DNA of 64,000 bases from an uncultured Phascolarctobacterium sp. (GTDB taxonomy: Bacteria; Bacillota; Negativicutes; Acidaminococcales; Acidaminococcaceae). The DNA lies in the NCBI GenBank assembly GCA_958448515.1, contig CAUDEF010000009.1, positions 1 to 64,000 of the forward strand, in the 5' to 3' direction. The position numbers and the translations under genes were made by a program. The notes beneath the pieces are model-generated. The model saw only the letters and a program-made list of their open reading frames with translations, had not been told where the DNA came from and ran no database searches. The stretch's first letter is position 1. Every line of letters begins with the position of its first letter. This document shows positions 37,764 to 46,769 of this stretch, one piece after another.

Positions 37764-38635
37764 GCAAGGTTGTTGTTGCAGCAATTCAGATGCGCTGCTA
37801 TCCGGAAGTTGAAAAAAGTTTGGCTGCTGCCGAAGAAAAAGTAAGACAGGCAGCGGCTCAGGGCGCAAATATTATTTTGCTGCCGGAACTTTTTTCCAGA
37901 GAATACTTCTGCCAGCAGCGTCGTTATGATTTTTATGAATATGCTATGCCTGTAAATGAAGATCCTGCTGTAAAAATGGGTCAGAGACTGGCTAAGGAAC
38001 TGAATGTAGTTTTGCCTATCAGTTTTTATGAAAAAGATGTAAACAGATTATATAATTCTATTGCATGTATTGATGCCGATGGTGAAATACTTGGTGTTTA
38101 CCGTAAAACACATATTCCTGATGATCACTTTTATCAGGAAAAGTTTTACTTTTCCCCTGGGGATTCAGGTTTCAGAGTGTTTAATACCAAATATGGTGTT
38201 ATCGGAATAGGCATCTGCTGGGATCAGTGGTTCCCTGAAACTGCCCGCTGCTTGGCACTGCAGGGAGCAGAGATTTTGTTTTATCCTACTGCCATTGGCT
38301 CTGAGCCTATCCTTGAATGCGACAGTATGCCGCATTGGCGCAGAGTTATGCAGGGACATTCTGCTGCTAATCTGATGCCGGTTGTTGCTGCTAACAGGAT
38401 TGGTCTGGAAACAGTATCTCCGTGTGAAGAAAATAACAATCAAACATCTTCACTTAATTTTTACGGATCTTCTTTCATAACTGATGGCACAGGAGAGATT
38501 CTGGCATCTGCTTCTCGTGACAAGGAAGAAGTTTTGCTGCAGGAGTTTGATTTAGCTGCTTTGGCTAAAGACAGATTGGCGTGGGGTCTTTTCAGAGACA
38601 GAAGACCTGAGTGTTATAAAAAAATAGCTGAATAA
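37760..38635 (+). CDS. aguB: N-carbamoylputrescine amidase (AguB)
   Basis: This 291-residue nitrilase-superfamily amidase makes putrescine, ammonia and CO2. The triad is visible: Glu near 42 in LLPELFSREYF, Lys near 115 in YRKTHIPDD, Cys near 153 in GICWDQWFPE. Its ATGA overlap with aguA supports joint function. It ends the operon at a strong terminator. Confidence 0.96.
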   Translation: MSKVVVAAIQMRCYPEVEKSLAAAEEKVRQAAAQGANIILLPELFSREYFCQQRRYDFYEYAMPVNEDPAVKMGQRLAKELNVVLPISFYEKDVNRLYNSIACIDADGEILGVYRKTHIPDDHFYQEKFYFSPGDSGFRVFNTKYGVIGIGICWDQWFPETARCLALQGAEILFYPTAIGSEPILECDSMPHWRRVMQGHSAANLMPVVAANRIGLETVSPCEENNNQTSSLNFYGSSFITDGTGEILASASRDKEEVLLQEFDLAALAKDRLAWGLFRDRRPECYKKIAE

Positions 38636-38671
38636 AAGTATCTGTATAGGCTTAGCCTATACAGATACTTT
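38635..38671 (+). terminator. Terminator of the polyamine operon
   Basis: A 17-bp stem with a 3-base loop (38635-38651 and 38655-38671) is followed by TTTTT, directly at the aguB stop. Confidence 0.92.
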
Positions 38672-38707
38672 TTTAGGATTTGAAAATAAAAGAAAGGTGT
38701 GCTTTTC

Positions 38708-39754
38708 ATGAAAAAGGCTATCAAAAGGCTTTCTTTTTTAACTGTGCTTTGTCTGTCCATGTTTGGTGGTATTGGCAGTGTTTGTGCAGCAGGTGAGGCA
38801 AACAGTGAGAAAAATATCAGCAGAGAACCTAAATACAGTGGTTATATTACTGATATTAAAGATGTATTAGTAGGTCATTATACTGACGAAAAAAATAAAA
38901 CAGGCTGCACTGCTATTTTATTCCCCAAAGGTGCAGTAGCAGGAAGCGATGTGCGCGGCGGTGCTCCTGGCACTCGTGAAACAGATCTTACCAAACCCGG
39001 ACATACCGTTGAAAAGATTCACGGCATTTGTTTATCCGGCGGCAGTGCGTATGGACTTGCTGCTGCGCAGGGTGTTATGGAAGCTTTGGAAGAAAAAGGA
39101 TGCGGCTTTGACGTAGGTGTGGCTAAAGTTCCTATCGTATGTGGCGCTGTATTGTTTGATCTTACTTATGGAAGCGCTGATGTAAGGCCTACTCAGGAAA
39201 ATGGTTATACAGCAGCGATGAACGCTTCTGCTGCTGAACGCAGTCAGGGAAGTATTGGCGCAGGTACAGGTGCTACTGTAGGTAAGTTTTTTGGTTTAGA
39301 ATATCAGCAGCGCAGCGGACTTGGCAGTGCCTGTGTAGAACTTCCGGGCGGTGTAAAAGTTGCAGCACTTGTTGCGGTAAATGCGCTGGGTGATATTTAT
39401 GACGAAGATGGTAAAATTATCAAAGGTGCCTGCGAAAATGGAGTTTTTAAAAACACCATGGAAAGCGTTTTAAAGGGTTATAAGTCTACAGTTACTGTGG
39501 GACGCAATACTACCATTGGTGTAATTGTAACCAATGCTAAATTAAATAAAGAACAGATTAACCGTGTTGCTATGGTGGCCCATAACGGTTATGCTTTAAG
39601 CATTCGCCCTGTACATACAATGCAGGACGGTGACAGTATTTTTGCGGCAGCAACAGGAGAAAAGGAAGCAAGTGTAGATGAAATTTGCATTGCTGCTGAA
39701 GTTGCTATGCAAAGAGCTGTTATTAACGCAGCTGTCTGTGCTGACGAGTTGTAA
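38708..39754 (+). CDS. Secreted P1-family (DmpA-like) peptidase
   Basis: This 348-residue protein has an N-terminal signal peptide (SFLTVLCLSMFGGIGSVCAAG) and the P1 fold typical of self-cleaving aminopeptidases: VLVGHYTD, SDVRGGAPGTRET, LSGGSAYGLAAAQGVMEAL. The likely self-cleavage and nucleophile site is GRNTTIGVIVTNA near residue 267. The enzyme would act outside the cytoplasm on D-amino-acid or beta-peptide-type substrates. The ATG at 38708 has AAAGGTG upstream. It is outside the polyamine operon. Confidence 0.85.
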   Translation: MKKAIKRLSFLTVLCLSMFGGIGSVCAAGEANSEKNISREPKYSGYITDIKDVLVGHYTDEKNKTGCTAILFPKGAVAGSDVRGGAPGTRETDLTKPGHTVEKIHGICLSGGSAYGLAAAQGVMEALEEKGCGFDVGVAKVPIVCGAVLFDLTYGSADVRPTQENGYTAAMNASAAERSQGSIGAGTGATVGKFFGLEYQQRSGLGSACVELPGGVKVAALVAVNALGDIYDEDGKIIKGACENGVFKNTMESVLKGYKSTVTVGRNTTIGVIVTNAKLNKEQINRVAMVAHNGYALSIRPVHTMQDGDSIFAAATGEKEASVDEICIAAEVAMQRAVINAAVCADEL

Positions 39755-39773
39755 AATTAAAGAATAGGCAGAT

Positions 39774-39807
39774 AAACCCTCTGAAAGCAAAAGCTTTTAG
39801 AGGGTTT
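39774..39807 (+). terminator. Terminator after the peptidase gene
   Basis: An AAACCCTCT / AGAGGGTTT stem with an inner AAAGC/GCTTT helix is followed by TTTGTTTAT. Confidence 0.85.
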
Positions 39808-39928
39808 TTGTTTATAGATTAATCGTATTACACATAAAATTTATTGTTATGGAAATGATAAAAGTCTATAATGTAAATAACGATGATAAATGGGGGTAGG
39901 CACTTTTGATTAGTGCTAAGTTTTTGCG

Positions 39929-42151
39929 ATGAAACAAGAATTTTTTGATTATTTAGGTAAGGCTGATAGTTTAGCAGGTTATCAAAAATCCTATAAATTA
40001 GTTTTTTATAAAGTGTTTTTTGAAAAAATTTCTAATTTAGGTATAGTAAGCGTTATTGACTTAGTTAATGGTTTTAAAGATTTCTATTTAAAAAGAAAAC
40101 AAGCGGGACTTATTAGTGATATCAATGTTGATTCTACTATTGCTAACATAGAAGAAAGTAGTTTTGAAAGTGTTTATAAGTTGATTTTGAGAAATCCTTT
40201 TAATTTTATAACTAGTAAAGGATTTATAACATTAGAGAAAACTGGTGATAGGGAATACTTTAAATTAAATGACCAGTTTCTAGCTGAATTATCACAAAAA
40301 GATATAGATTATATTTTAGAGTTAGTTACACAGAAATTAGTATTGTATTATGCTACTATTGATAAAGATAATATAAAAATAAGTGATTTTGTAAATAAGA
40401 TACTTAATGAATATATTGAAGCAAAACAACAGATTTTTGCTGGAAATCCAATGGGAAATTATTTTCGCAATAACATTCCTGAAATAATCTACAAAACAGG
40501 AATTGTAGATAAAAATAAATATTTGATTACAGGAAGTGTTGGACAAGGAAATTGGGCTACTATTCCTTGGATTTGCATTTTTGATAGAAGTATAACTACA
40601 AGTGCGACTAAAGGCGTATATATTGTTTATCTTTTATCTAAAGATGGTAATACTTTGTATTTAACTTTTAATCAAGGATGCACTGAAATTAGAAATAAGC
40701 ATAGTAGAAATGAAACTATTGAGATTATGAGAAATAATGCTGCTAAAATAGTTTCTATGGTTGATAGCAGAGGGTTTAAATGGGATGAAAATATAAATTT
40801 AGGTACTGGATTAACTGAGCTTGGCATACTGTACCAAAAAGGAACCATCTTTTATAAAGCATATCATAAAGGTAATGTACCTGAAGAAGTTGAATTACGT
40901 GATGATTTGTCAAAAATGATGGCGATATATAAAGAATATGCTGAAATAATTAGTAAAGCAGAAAATATTGAGAAAGAGCCTACAGTAACAGGTGGTGAAG
41001 CATCATTGGCTATTGCAGAAATTATTAACAACATAAAAAATTATATTGCTGCTAAAGGGTTTAATTATAATGACGGTTTAATTGAAAATTTCTATTTGAG
41101 TTTAAAGGCTAAACCTTTTGTAATACTGGCAGGAACTTCCGGTACAGGCAAAACAAGACTGGTAAAATTATTTGCTGAGGCTGTTGGCGCAACAGAGGCA
41201 AATGGCAGATATAAGATGGTTGCTGTTCGCCCAGATTGGTCAGATTCTTCTGATTTATTTGGTCATGTTGATTTAAATGGCAGATTTATTCCTGGTGCAA
41301 TTATTGATTTTATAAAACAGGCTGAAATTGACAGCAAAAATCCATATTTCTTATGTCTGGATGAAATGAATCTGGCCAGAGTTGAATATTATTTGAGTGA
41401 TATTTTATCTGTTATTGAAACAAGAGACTTTACAGATGGAAAAATTATTTCTGCTCCTTTAGTTTCAGAGTCTTATTATGGTGCTGACCAAAATGCAGCT
41501 GGTAAATATGGTGTTGTAAGATTACCGGAAAATCTTTATCTTGTTGGCACAGTAAATATGGACGAAACAACTTTTCCCTTTAGTCGTAAGGTTTTAGACC
41601 GTGCTAATACTATAGAATTTTCTTATGTAGATCTGATGCCTGTAATAAATGAAGATAACGAAAGTTATTCAGCTTTAAATTTAGATAATGGTTTTTTGAA
41701 AACAGAATATTTGCTGTTAAATGAATGCTGTGACAGTTTTGATGATATCCAGCTTTATTGCGCTGAGCTGCAAAGTATTAATGAAATTTTGCAGCAGGCA
41801 AATGCACATATTGGTTATCGTGTAAGAGACGAGCTGATTTTTTATCTTGTAAATAATAAAAAATATGGTTTGCTTGCAGAAAATGAAGCTTTTGATAATG
41901 GTTTGATGCAAAAGATTTTACCGCGTATTCAAGGTAGTAGTAACGCTGTCAAAAGTATGCTGAGCGATTTATTTAAGCATTGTGCAGGTGATTTTTCCGG
42001 TTACAATGAGCAGACTGATAATTTAAGTAATCGCATGCATGCTGTTTTAAAAGAGTTTGACAGAAAGATTAAATATAGAAAAAGTGCTGAGAAAATAGAA
42101 CTGATGACAAGGAGACTTGAGGAGGATGGATTCACTTCATATTGGCTCTGA
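39929..42151 (+). CDS. McrB-like AAA+ protein with MrcB N-terminal domain
   Basis: This 740-residue protein has an MrcB-type N-terminal region (ITGSVGQGNWATIPWICIF, GVYIVYLL, LYLTFNQG) and a C-terminal AAA+ domain: Walker A GTSGTGKT near 401, Walker B LCLDEMNLARVEYY near 475, and sensor NMDETTFPFSRKVLDRAN. McrB proteins are GTP-driven motors of modification-dependent (type IV) restriction. The following gene overlaps by 26 bases and encodes the probable nuclease. There is no good ribosome site at the ATG. A short upstream TTG mini-frame ends in TGA overlapping this ATG, perhaps for coupling. Confidence 0.88.
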   Translation: MKQEFFDYLGKADSLAGYQKSYKLVFYKVFFEKISNLGIVSVIDLVNGFKDFYLKRKQAGLISDINVDSTIANIEESSFESVYKLILRNPFNFITSKGFITLEKTGDREYFKLNDQFLAELSQKDIDYILELVTQKLVLYYATIDKDNIKISDFVNKILNEYIEAKQQIFAGNPMGNYFRNNIPEIIYKTGIVDKNKYLITGSVGQGNWATIPWICIFDRSITTSATKGVYIVYLLSKDGNTLYLTFNQGCTEIRNKHSRNETIEIMRNNAAKIVSMVDSRGFKWDENINLGTGLTELGILYQKGTIFYKAYHKGNVPEEVELRDDLSKMMAIYKEYAEIISKAENIEKEPTVTGGEASLAIAEIINNIKNYIAAKGFNYNDGLIENFYLSLKAKPFVILAGTSGTGKTRLVKLFAEAVGATEANGRYKMVAVRPDWSDSSDLFGHVDLNGRFIPGAIIDFIKQAEIDSKNPYFLCLDEMNLARVEYYLSDILSVIETRDFTDGKIISAPLVSESYYGADQNAAGKYGVVRLPENLYLVGTVNMDETTFPFSRKVLDRANTIEFSYVDLMPVINEDNESYSALNLDNGFLKTEYLLLNECCDSFDDIQLYCAELQSINEILQQANAHIGYRVRDELIFYLVNNKKYGLLAENEAFDNGLMQKILPRIQGSSNAVKSMLSDLFKHCAGDFSGYNEQTDNLSNRMHAVLKEFDRKIKYRKSAEKIELMTRRLEEDGFTSYWL

Positions 42152-44600
42152 TGAGTTAGTTTATTTGCAAACAGATAAGGTAAGGCTGACGATTAAAGGC
42201 AAGGCGGTTCATCCACGCTTTGATAATGTGGAACAAAGAGAGCAAAAATCGGTTTTAAAAGTAAAATCTAATGATGAATTTACTATCAGTATAAAAGATG
42301 ATACCGCCAGGGCTGATGAATTTGCTGTTAATAATGTATTTGTGGGTGAGTATATACTGATGCCACTTTTTTATGAACAGCAAAGTTATGAAATTATTAT
42401 TGAAGCAGATGCTGACTGCAATGTTGAGTTTTGGCACGAAAATTATAATATGCGTAAGGCAATAACAGCTGTTGGACGCAGTACACATATTTTATCCGGC
42501 ATAATCAATTTTGGTAATGATATTGGTTTGTCTGATTTTGTTGTAAGAATAAACGGTGAAGATTACTTAAGTATAACTTTAGAAGTATTTCCTTCCAAAT
42601 TAAGTTATAAAGAAGATTATCAGGCTATTTTAAATGATGTTACAGCAGAGGTTTACAATATAATCTTTGACTTTTTACGCAAGACTTATGTTGGGTATCA
42701 GCAAAATGATAAAATTGGTAATAGCCCTGTAGAGTTTTTTGCTATTATAGATAAGATTTTTAATGACTTGTTAAAGGCTGCTGATATGGTTTTACGCCAG
42801 CCACATCATCAATTGGAAAATACACGAGAAATACTTCCAAGTCATAAAATCAGACAGATGGACAATAATAGTATCAGGTGGTTGCAGCGCCATCCTCAGT
42901 ATGTAGCGGTAAAAGGCAATATGCTTTTAGCTGAAAGAACTTTAGCCGTACGTAAACAGGTCACTTATGATACTAAAGAGAATCGTTTAATAAAGCACAT
43001 TTTACAGTCTACAATAAGAAAATTGCATAACTTTAAAAAGTATTATTTAAGGTTGCAACGTGAGATTGATAAAAATGTAATTAATAAGATTGATGTAATG
43101 ATACAGGCGATTAACAGAAGGTGTCACAGTGGTATTTTAGCTTCTGTCAATGCTGGAGAAGAAGGCTATGGAATGTCTTTAGTGTTTTCTATGGCTCCGG
43201 GTTATCGGGAATTATATAAATGCTATCTGATGCTGTCTAGAGGATTATCTGTTACCGGTGATGTTTTTAATATTTCTGTTAAGGATTTAGCATTGTTGTA
43301 TGAATATTGGTGCTTTGTTAAACTAAATAGCTTGTTGCGCAACAGTAAAAACTACATCTTGCTTTCACAAAATATTGTCAGAGTACAGGGCAATGGTTTA
43401 TATGTTTCTTTAGTTAAGGGCAGAGGGACAAAGGTTAAGTATCAAAATATAAAAACTAAGGAACTGGTAACTTTGGCATATAATTATAAGGAAGTTGATG
43501 TGCCGACAGTTAATCAGAAACCGGATAACATACTGACTTTGGAGAAAAAAGGTACTGACATTCAGTATGAGTACATTTTTGATGCTAAGTACAGAATAAA
43601 TCCGGCTTTACCAGGTTCATATTACTATAATGCTATAGGTCATACTCCGGGTCCGGAGGTTGATGATATTAATACAATGCATCGTTATCGAGATGCAATT
43701 GTTTATAGTAATGGCAGTAAGCGTTTTGAACGTATGATGTTTGGTGCTTATGTACTTTTTCCTTATGGTAATGAAGCAGAATATCGTAAACATCGTTTTT
43801 ATACCAGTATAGAAAAGGTAAATATAGGTGGACTGCCATTTTTACCGTCGGCAACAGCTTTAGTTCAGGAGTTGTTGGAACAGCTGATTGATGATTCTCC
43901 AATTTCAATCTTAGAAAAAGCCACACTTCCAAGAGGTGTTGAAGAAAAACTGGCTAAAGTGGACTGGTCGGTGCGTGATGTTCTAATTGGCGTACTCAGT
44001 AGTAAAAAACAGCTGGATGTATGTCTTGAGCATGGGTTTTATCATATTCCGGCAGCAAGAATTAAGGATACTGACCTGCCTGTACATTATATTGCTATTT
44101 ACCAGTCTAAAAAAATGTTTGGTGCTGAAGCTGGTATCAGGTATTATGGCGAAGTAACAAAGTGCATACCTGTGATACGTAAGAATATTAAAGAACTACC
44201 AAGTCAAAAAGAGGAACTATATTACCGCTTTGAAGTTAAAGAATGGAAAAAGTTAGATAGGGTTATTGCTCCGAAAGAATTGGGTTTTGTACGGTATTTT
44301 ACCAATTTATTTCTGCTTAAGCATAGTACAGAAGTTCCCGAATTGTGGATAAAATCGGAAGAAGAATACAGGTTGTATTATGAATTAAAGCGTGCTTTGT
44401 CAGATACTGTTATCAATGATGAGGCTGATTCTTTAGGTTTTAACTTTGATGGATTTAATTTGAGTTTCAATGATGGTAAAATTCTGGTATCAAAAGATGG
44501 CAGGGTGAAATTCCGATATGATATGGAAGAGTTTTCAAAACGACCTAATGCTGTTTTTAGGCTAATGCGAAAGGATATGCAAGATTTATCCTGGTTGTAG
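42126..44600 (+). CDS. DUF2357 / McrC-like nuclease partner
   Basis: This 824-residue protein has an N-terminal DUF2357 region (beta-rich, up to about 250), a helical middle with ENRLIKHILQSTIRKL, and a PD-(D/E)XK-type core: PDNILTLEKKG then YIFDAKYRI (Asp-Ala-Lys near 484). It acts with the upstream McrB-like motor as a two-gene restriction unit, by analogy to McrBC. The ATG at 42126 is chosen with AAGGAG 11 bases upstream; the in-frame TTG at 42117 is possible. Confidence 0.8.
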   Translation: MDSLHIGSDELVYLQTDKVRLTIKGKAVHPRFDNVEQREQKSVLKVKSNDEFTISIKDDTARADEFAVNNVFVGEYILMPLFYEQQSYEIIIEADADCNVEFWHENYNMRKAITAVGRSTHILSGIINFGNDIGLSDFVVRINGEDYLSITLEVFPSKLSYKEDYQAILNDVTAEVYNIIFDFLRKTYVGYQQNDKIGNSPVEFFAIIDKIFNDLLKAADMVLRQPHHQLENTREILPSHKIRQMDNNSIRWLQRHPQYVAVKGNMLLAERTLAVRKQVTYDTKENRLIKHILQSTIRKLHNFKKYYLRLQREIDKNVINKIDVMIQAINRRCHSGILASVNAGEEGYGMSLVFSMAPGYRELYKCYLMLSRGLSVTGDVFNISVKDLALLYEYWCFVKLNSLLRNSKNYILLSQNIVRVQGNGLYVSLVKGRGTKVKYQNIKTKELVTLAYNYKEVDVPTVNQKPDNILTLEKKGTDIQYEYIFDAKYRINPALPGSYYYNAIGHTPGPEVDDINTMHRYRDAIVYSNGSKRFERMMFGAYVLFPYGNEAEYRKHRFYTSIEKVNIGGLPFLPSATALVQELLEQLIDDSPISILEKATLPRGVEEKLAKVDWSVRDVLIGVLSSKKQLDVCLEHGFYHIPAARIKDTDLPVHYIAIYQSKKMFGAEAGIRYYGEVTKCIPVIRKNIKELPSQKEELYYRFEVKEWKKLDRVIAPKELGFVRYFTNLFLLKHSTEVPELWIKSEEEYRLYYELKRALSDTVINDEADSLGFNFDGFNLSFNDGKILVSKDGRVKFRYDMEEFSKRPNAVFRLMRKDMQDLSWL

Positions 44601-44634
44601 GCATAAAATATTTAAATAAAGGCCATTATGAATT

Positions 44635-44667
44635 AAAAAGCTCACAGATTATATCTGTGAGCTTTTT
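44635..44667. terminator. Bidirectional terminator after the McrB/DUF2357 locus
   Basis: A 15-bp stem (44635-44649 and 44653-44667) with A-flank left and T-flank right separates the locus from convergent ade. Confidence 0.92.
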
Positions 44668-44700
44668 GTCGTAAAGATAGGTAAATTTCATAGCATCCAT

Positions 44701-46401
44701 TTAGATGAATTTAAAATTGACAGTATCGAAAATACCCATATCGGTGATACGAATTTTGGGTATAACCGGCAGAGCCATAAAGCTTAAGCTGATAAATGGG
44801 TCAATATCTGGCTGTACGCCCTGCTGATGGGCAAGATGTTTAATTTCTTCAAGTTCTTTAATAAGTTTATCAGCAGGCTTATCACTCATCAAACCGCAGA
44901 TGGGCAGCGGCAAGGTACGCAGAACTGTTGTATTTTCGACAAGTGTATAGCCGCCGTTATTTTTAAGAAGTTCTGTGGCAGCTGTAAACATAGCTTCCGG
45001 ACTGGTACCGATAATAATCATATTATGGGAATCATGGGCAACTGTAGTAGCTGCTGCGCCATTTTTTATACCATAGCCTTTTATCAGGCCCAAACCAATA
45101 TTACCAGTTTGGTGATGTCGTTCTATAACTGCAATTAAGCAAAGTTCATTGGCTTTTAAAGCAGCTTTGATTTTATCTCCTGAAATGTAACTGCATTCAG
45201 TTAAAATTTCTCCGGGAATCATTTCAATAACCGGATATTGTTTGTTTTCAGAGAATTTATCCGCTGCAAAGTTTTCTGCAGTAAAAGGTGCCGGATTTAT
45301 GCTGTGAAGCAATTTTTGCGGTGGTGCAGCAGGAGAAAGGTTGTCAAGTTGAGTGATGTTTTGGCCTTTAGCCAGTACAAGCTGGGGAATAAAGTCCTGC
45401 AGATTGTTGAAAACTACAATATCTGCCTGTTTACCGGGAGCGATGGCGCCAAGATGGTTTAAATTGTATATTTTAGCAGCATGGTATGTAGCAATTTGAA
45501 TGGCCGTTATAGGTTCCATACCAAGAGCAACTGCTTTTTTTATGCAGTGACGTATAGTTCCTTCTGCTTTGATATCTGCCAGATGCTTGTCATCTGTACA
45601 AAAAGCCATGTTTGAGCTATGGATATTTTCTTTTAGCATACCTTTGACAATGGCTGTTAAATTTTTTGATGCACTGCCTTCACGGATAAGGATAGCCAGG
45701 CCATTACGCAGCTTTTCTTTAGCTTCCTGCCAGCTGGTGCTTTCATGATCTGTCTGAATACCGGCAGCAATATATGCCTGCAAAGGCATACCGGAAACAC
45801 TGGGAACATGACCGTCTATAACAGCATTTTTATTTTTAAATAAATCTAATTTATCTGAAAGATCCTGTTCCTGCATAAGCACTCCGGGAACATTCATGAC
45901 TTCGCCAAGTCCAAGAATTTGTTCATCGTCAATTAATTCTGCCAAAGCTGCAGCATTTAAAATGCAGCCTGCGTGTTCAAAGGGAGTAGCGGGTACGCAG
46001 CTGGGCAACTGCACATAGTAATTGATGGGTGTATTTTTGCCTGCCTGCAGCATATATTTAATGCCTTCAATGCCTGCCACATTAGCTATTTCGTGAGGGT
46101 CGGTAACTAAAGTAGTAACACCCCAGCGGAGCTCTTCCTGACAATAAGCTTCAGGAGTTGCCATGGAGCTTTCTACATGGCAGTGGGCGTTAATAAGTCC
46201 GGGAGCAACATAACCGCCTTTGAGATCGATTATCTGTTTACCTTTTGTATAATTTCCAATACCGGCAATGATACCGTCTTTTACAGCAATATTTCCTTCA
46301 TAAATTGTACCTGTATAAACGTCAATTATTTTTCCGTTAATAAGCAGAAGATCGGCTGGCAGATTGTCCAGAGCCGCTGCAATAATATTTTTTCTGTTCA
46401 T
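44701..46401 (-). CDS. ade: Adenine deaminase
   Basis: This 566-residue amidohydrolase converts adenine to hypoxanthine. Signature stretches are YVAPGLINAHCHVESSMATPEAY with metal histidines, VTDPHEIANVAGIEG, IDGHVPSVSG, DHESTSWQEA, FCTDDKH and NGGYTLVENTTVLRTLPLPICGLMS. Length matches the family. The start has AAAAGGAGC upstream on the minus strand. It links to the purine-salvage genes xpt and xanthine permease at the far end of the window. Confidence 0.95.
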   Translation of the reverse strand: MNRKNIIAAALDNLPADLLLINGKIIDVYTGTIYEGNIAVKDGIIAGIGNYTKGKQIIDLKGGYVAPGLINAHCHVESSMATPEAYCQEELRWGVTTLVTDPHEIANVAGIEGIKYMLQAGKNTPINYYVQLPSCVPATPFEHAGCILNAAALAELIDDEQILGLGEVMNVPGVLMQEQDLSDKLDLFKNKNAVIDGHVPSVSGMPLQAYIAAGIQTDHESTSWQEAKEKLRNGLAILIREGSASKNLTAIVKGMLKENIHSSNMAFCTDDKHLADIKAEGTIRHCIKKAVALGMEPITAIQIATYHAAKIYNLNHLGAIAPGKQADIVVFNNLQDFIPQLVLAKGQNITQLDNLSPAAPPQKLLHSINPAPFTAENFAADKFSENKQYPVIEMIPGEILTECSYISGDKIKAALKANELCLIAVIERHHQTGNIGLGLIKGYGIKNGAAATTVAHDSHNMIIIGTSPEAMFTAATELLKNNGGYTLVENTTVLRTLPLPICGLMSDKPADKLIKELEEIKHLAHQQGVQPDIDPFISLSFMALPVIPKIRITDMGIFDTVNFKFI

Positions 46402-46488
46402 AAATATTGTGCTCCTTTTAGTTTATGGATATGTTTTAATTTTATCATAAATCAGGCTGATGTGAAAATTATGGCTTTGCATCTTATG

Positions 46489-46517
46489 TTGACTTTTAGA
46501 TATTTAAGTTATATAAT
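46489..46517 (+). promoter_or_regulatory. Promoter of leuS leader
   Basis: TTGACT at 46489-46494 and TATAAT at 46512-46517 are spaced by 17 bases. This is the strongest consensus promoter seen in the window. Confidence 0.85.
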
Positions 46518-46525
46518 TTAAAGGA

Positions 46526-46747
46526 AATTCGGTGATGCAGATTAGTAGTGTGCAGCTGGTGTTAAGAAATCTGACGGGTGATGCGAGTCAGACTCGGTTG
46601 TATGTGAACTCACTGCGGAGATGCTGCAAGGAAATGTGCAGACGTTTACTGCGTTAAGGTATAATGAGTGACAGCTTGCCTGTAATCAGGGTGGTACCGC
46701 GAAAAAAGTTATTTCGTCCCTGACCTTTTTGGGTCAGGGATTTTTTT
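46526..46747 (+). promoter_or_regulatory. T-box leader of leuS
   Basis: This leader senses uncharged tRNA-Leu and permits readthrough into leuS. GGTGATGCAG and AGTAG appear in stem I, and the diagnostic T-box core AGGGTGGTACCGCG is at 46688-46701. The terminator arms are at 46717-46725 and 46732-46740 with a T-run. GAACTC at 46606-46611 offers CTC as a likely leucine specifier. Leucine specificity follows also from the gene it controls. Confidence 0.93.
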
Positions 46748-46769
46748 ATTTATTTTAGGAGGTTTGTTA

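Noticed and set aside
39906..39932. Short TTG-started leader frame before the McrB-like gene
   Set aside because: It has only eight codons and is supported mainly by a GGGGGTAGG upstream. Too weak for a feature; mentioned as possible coupling.
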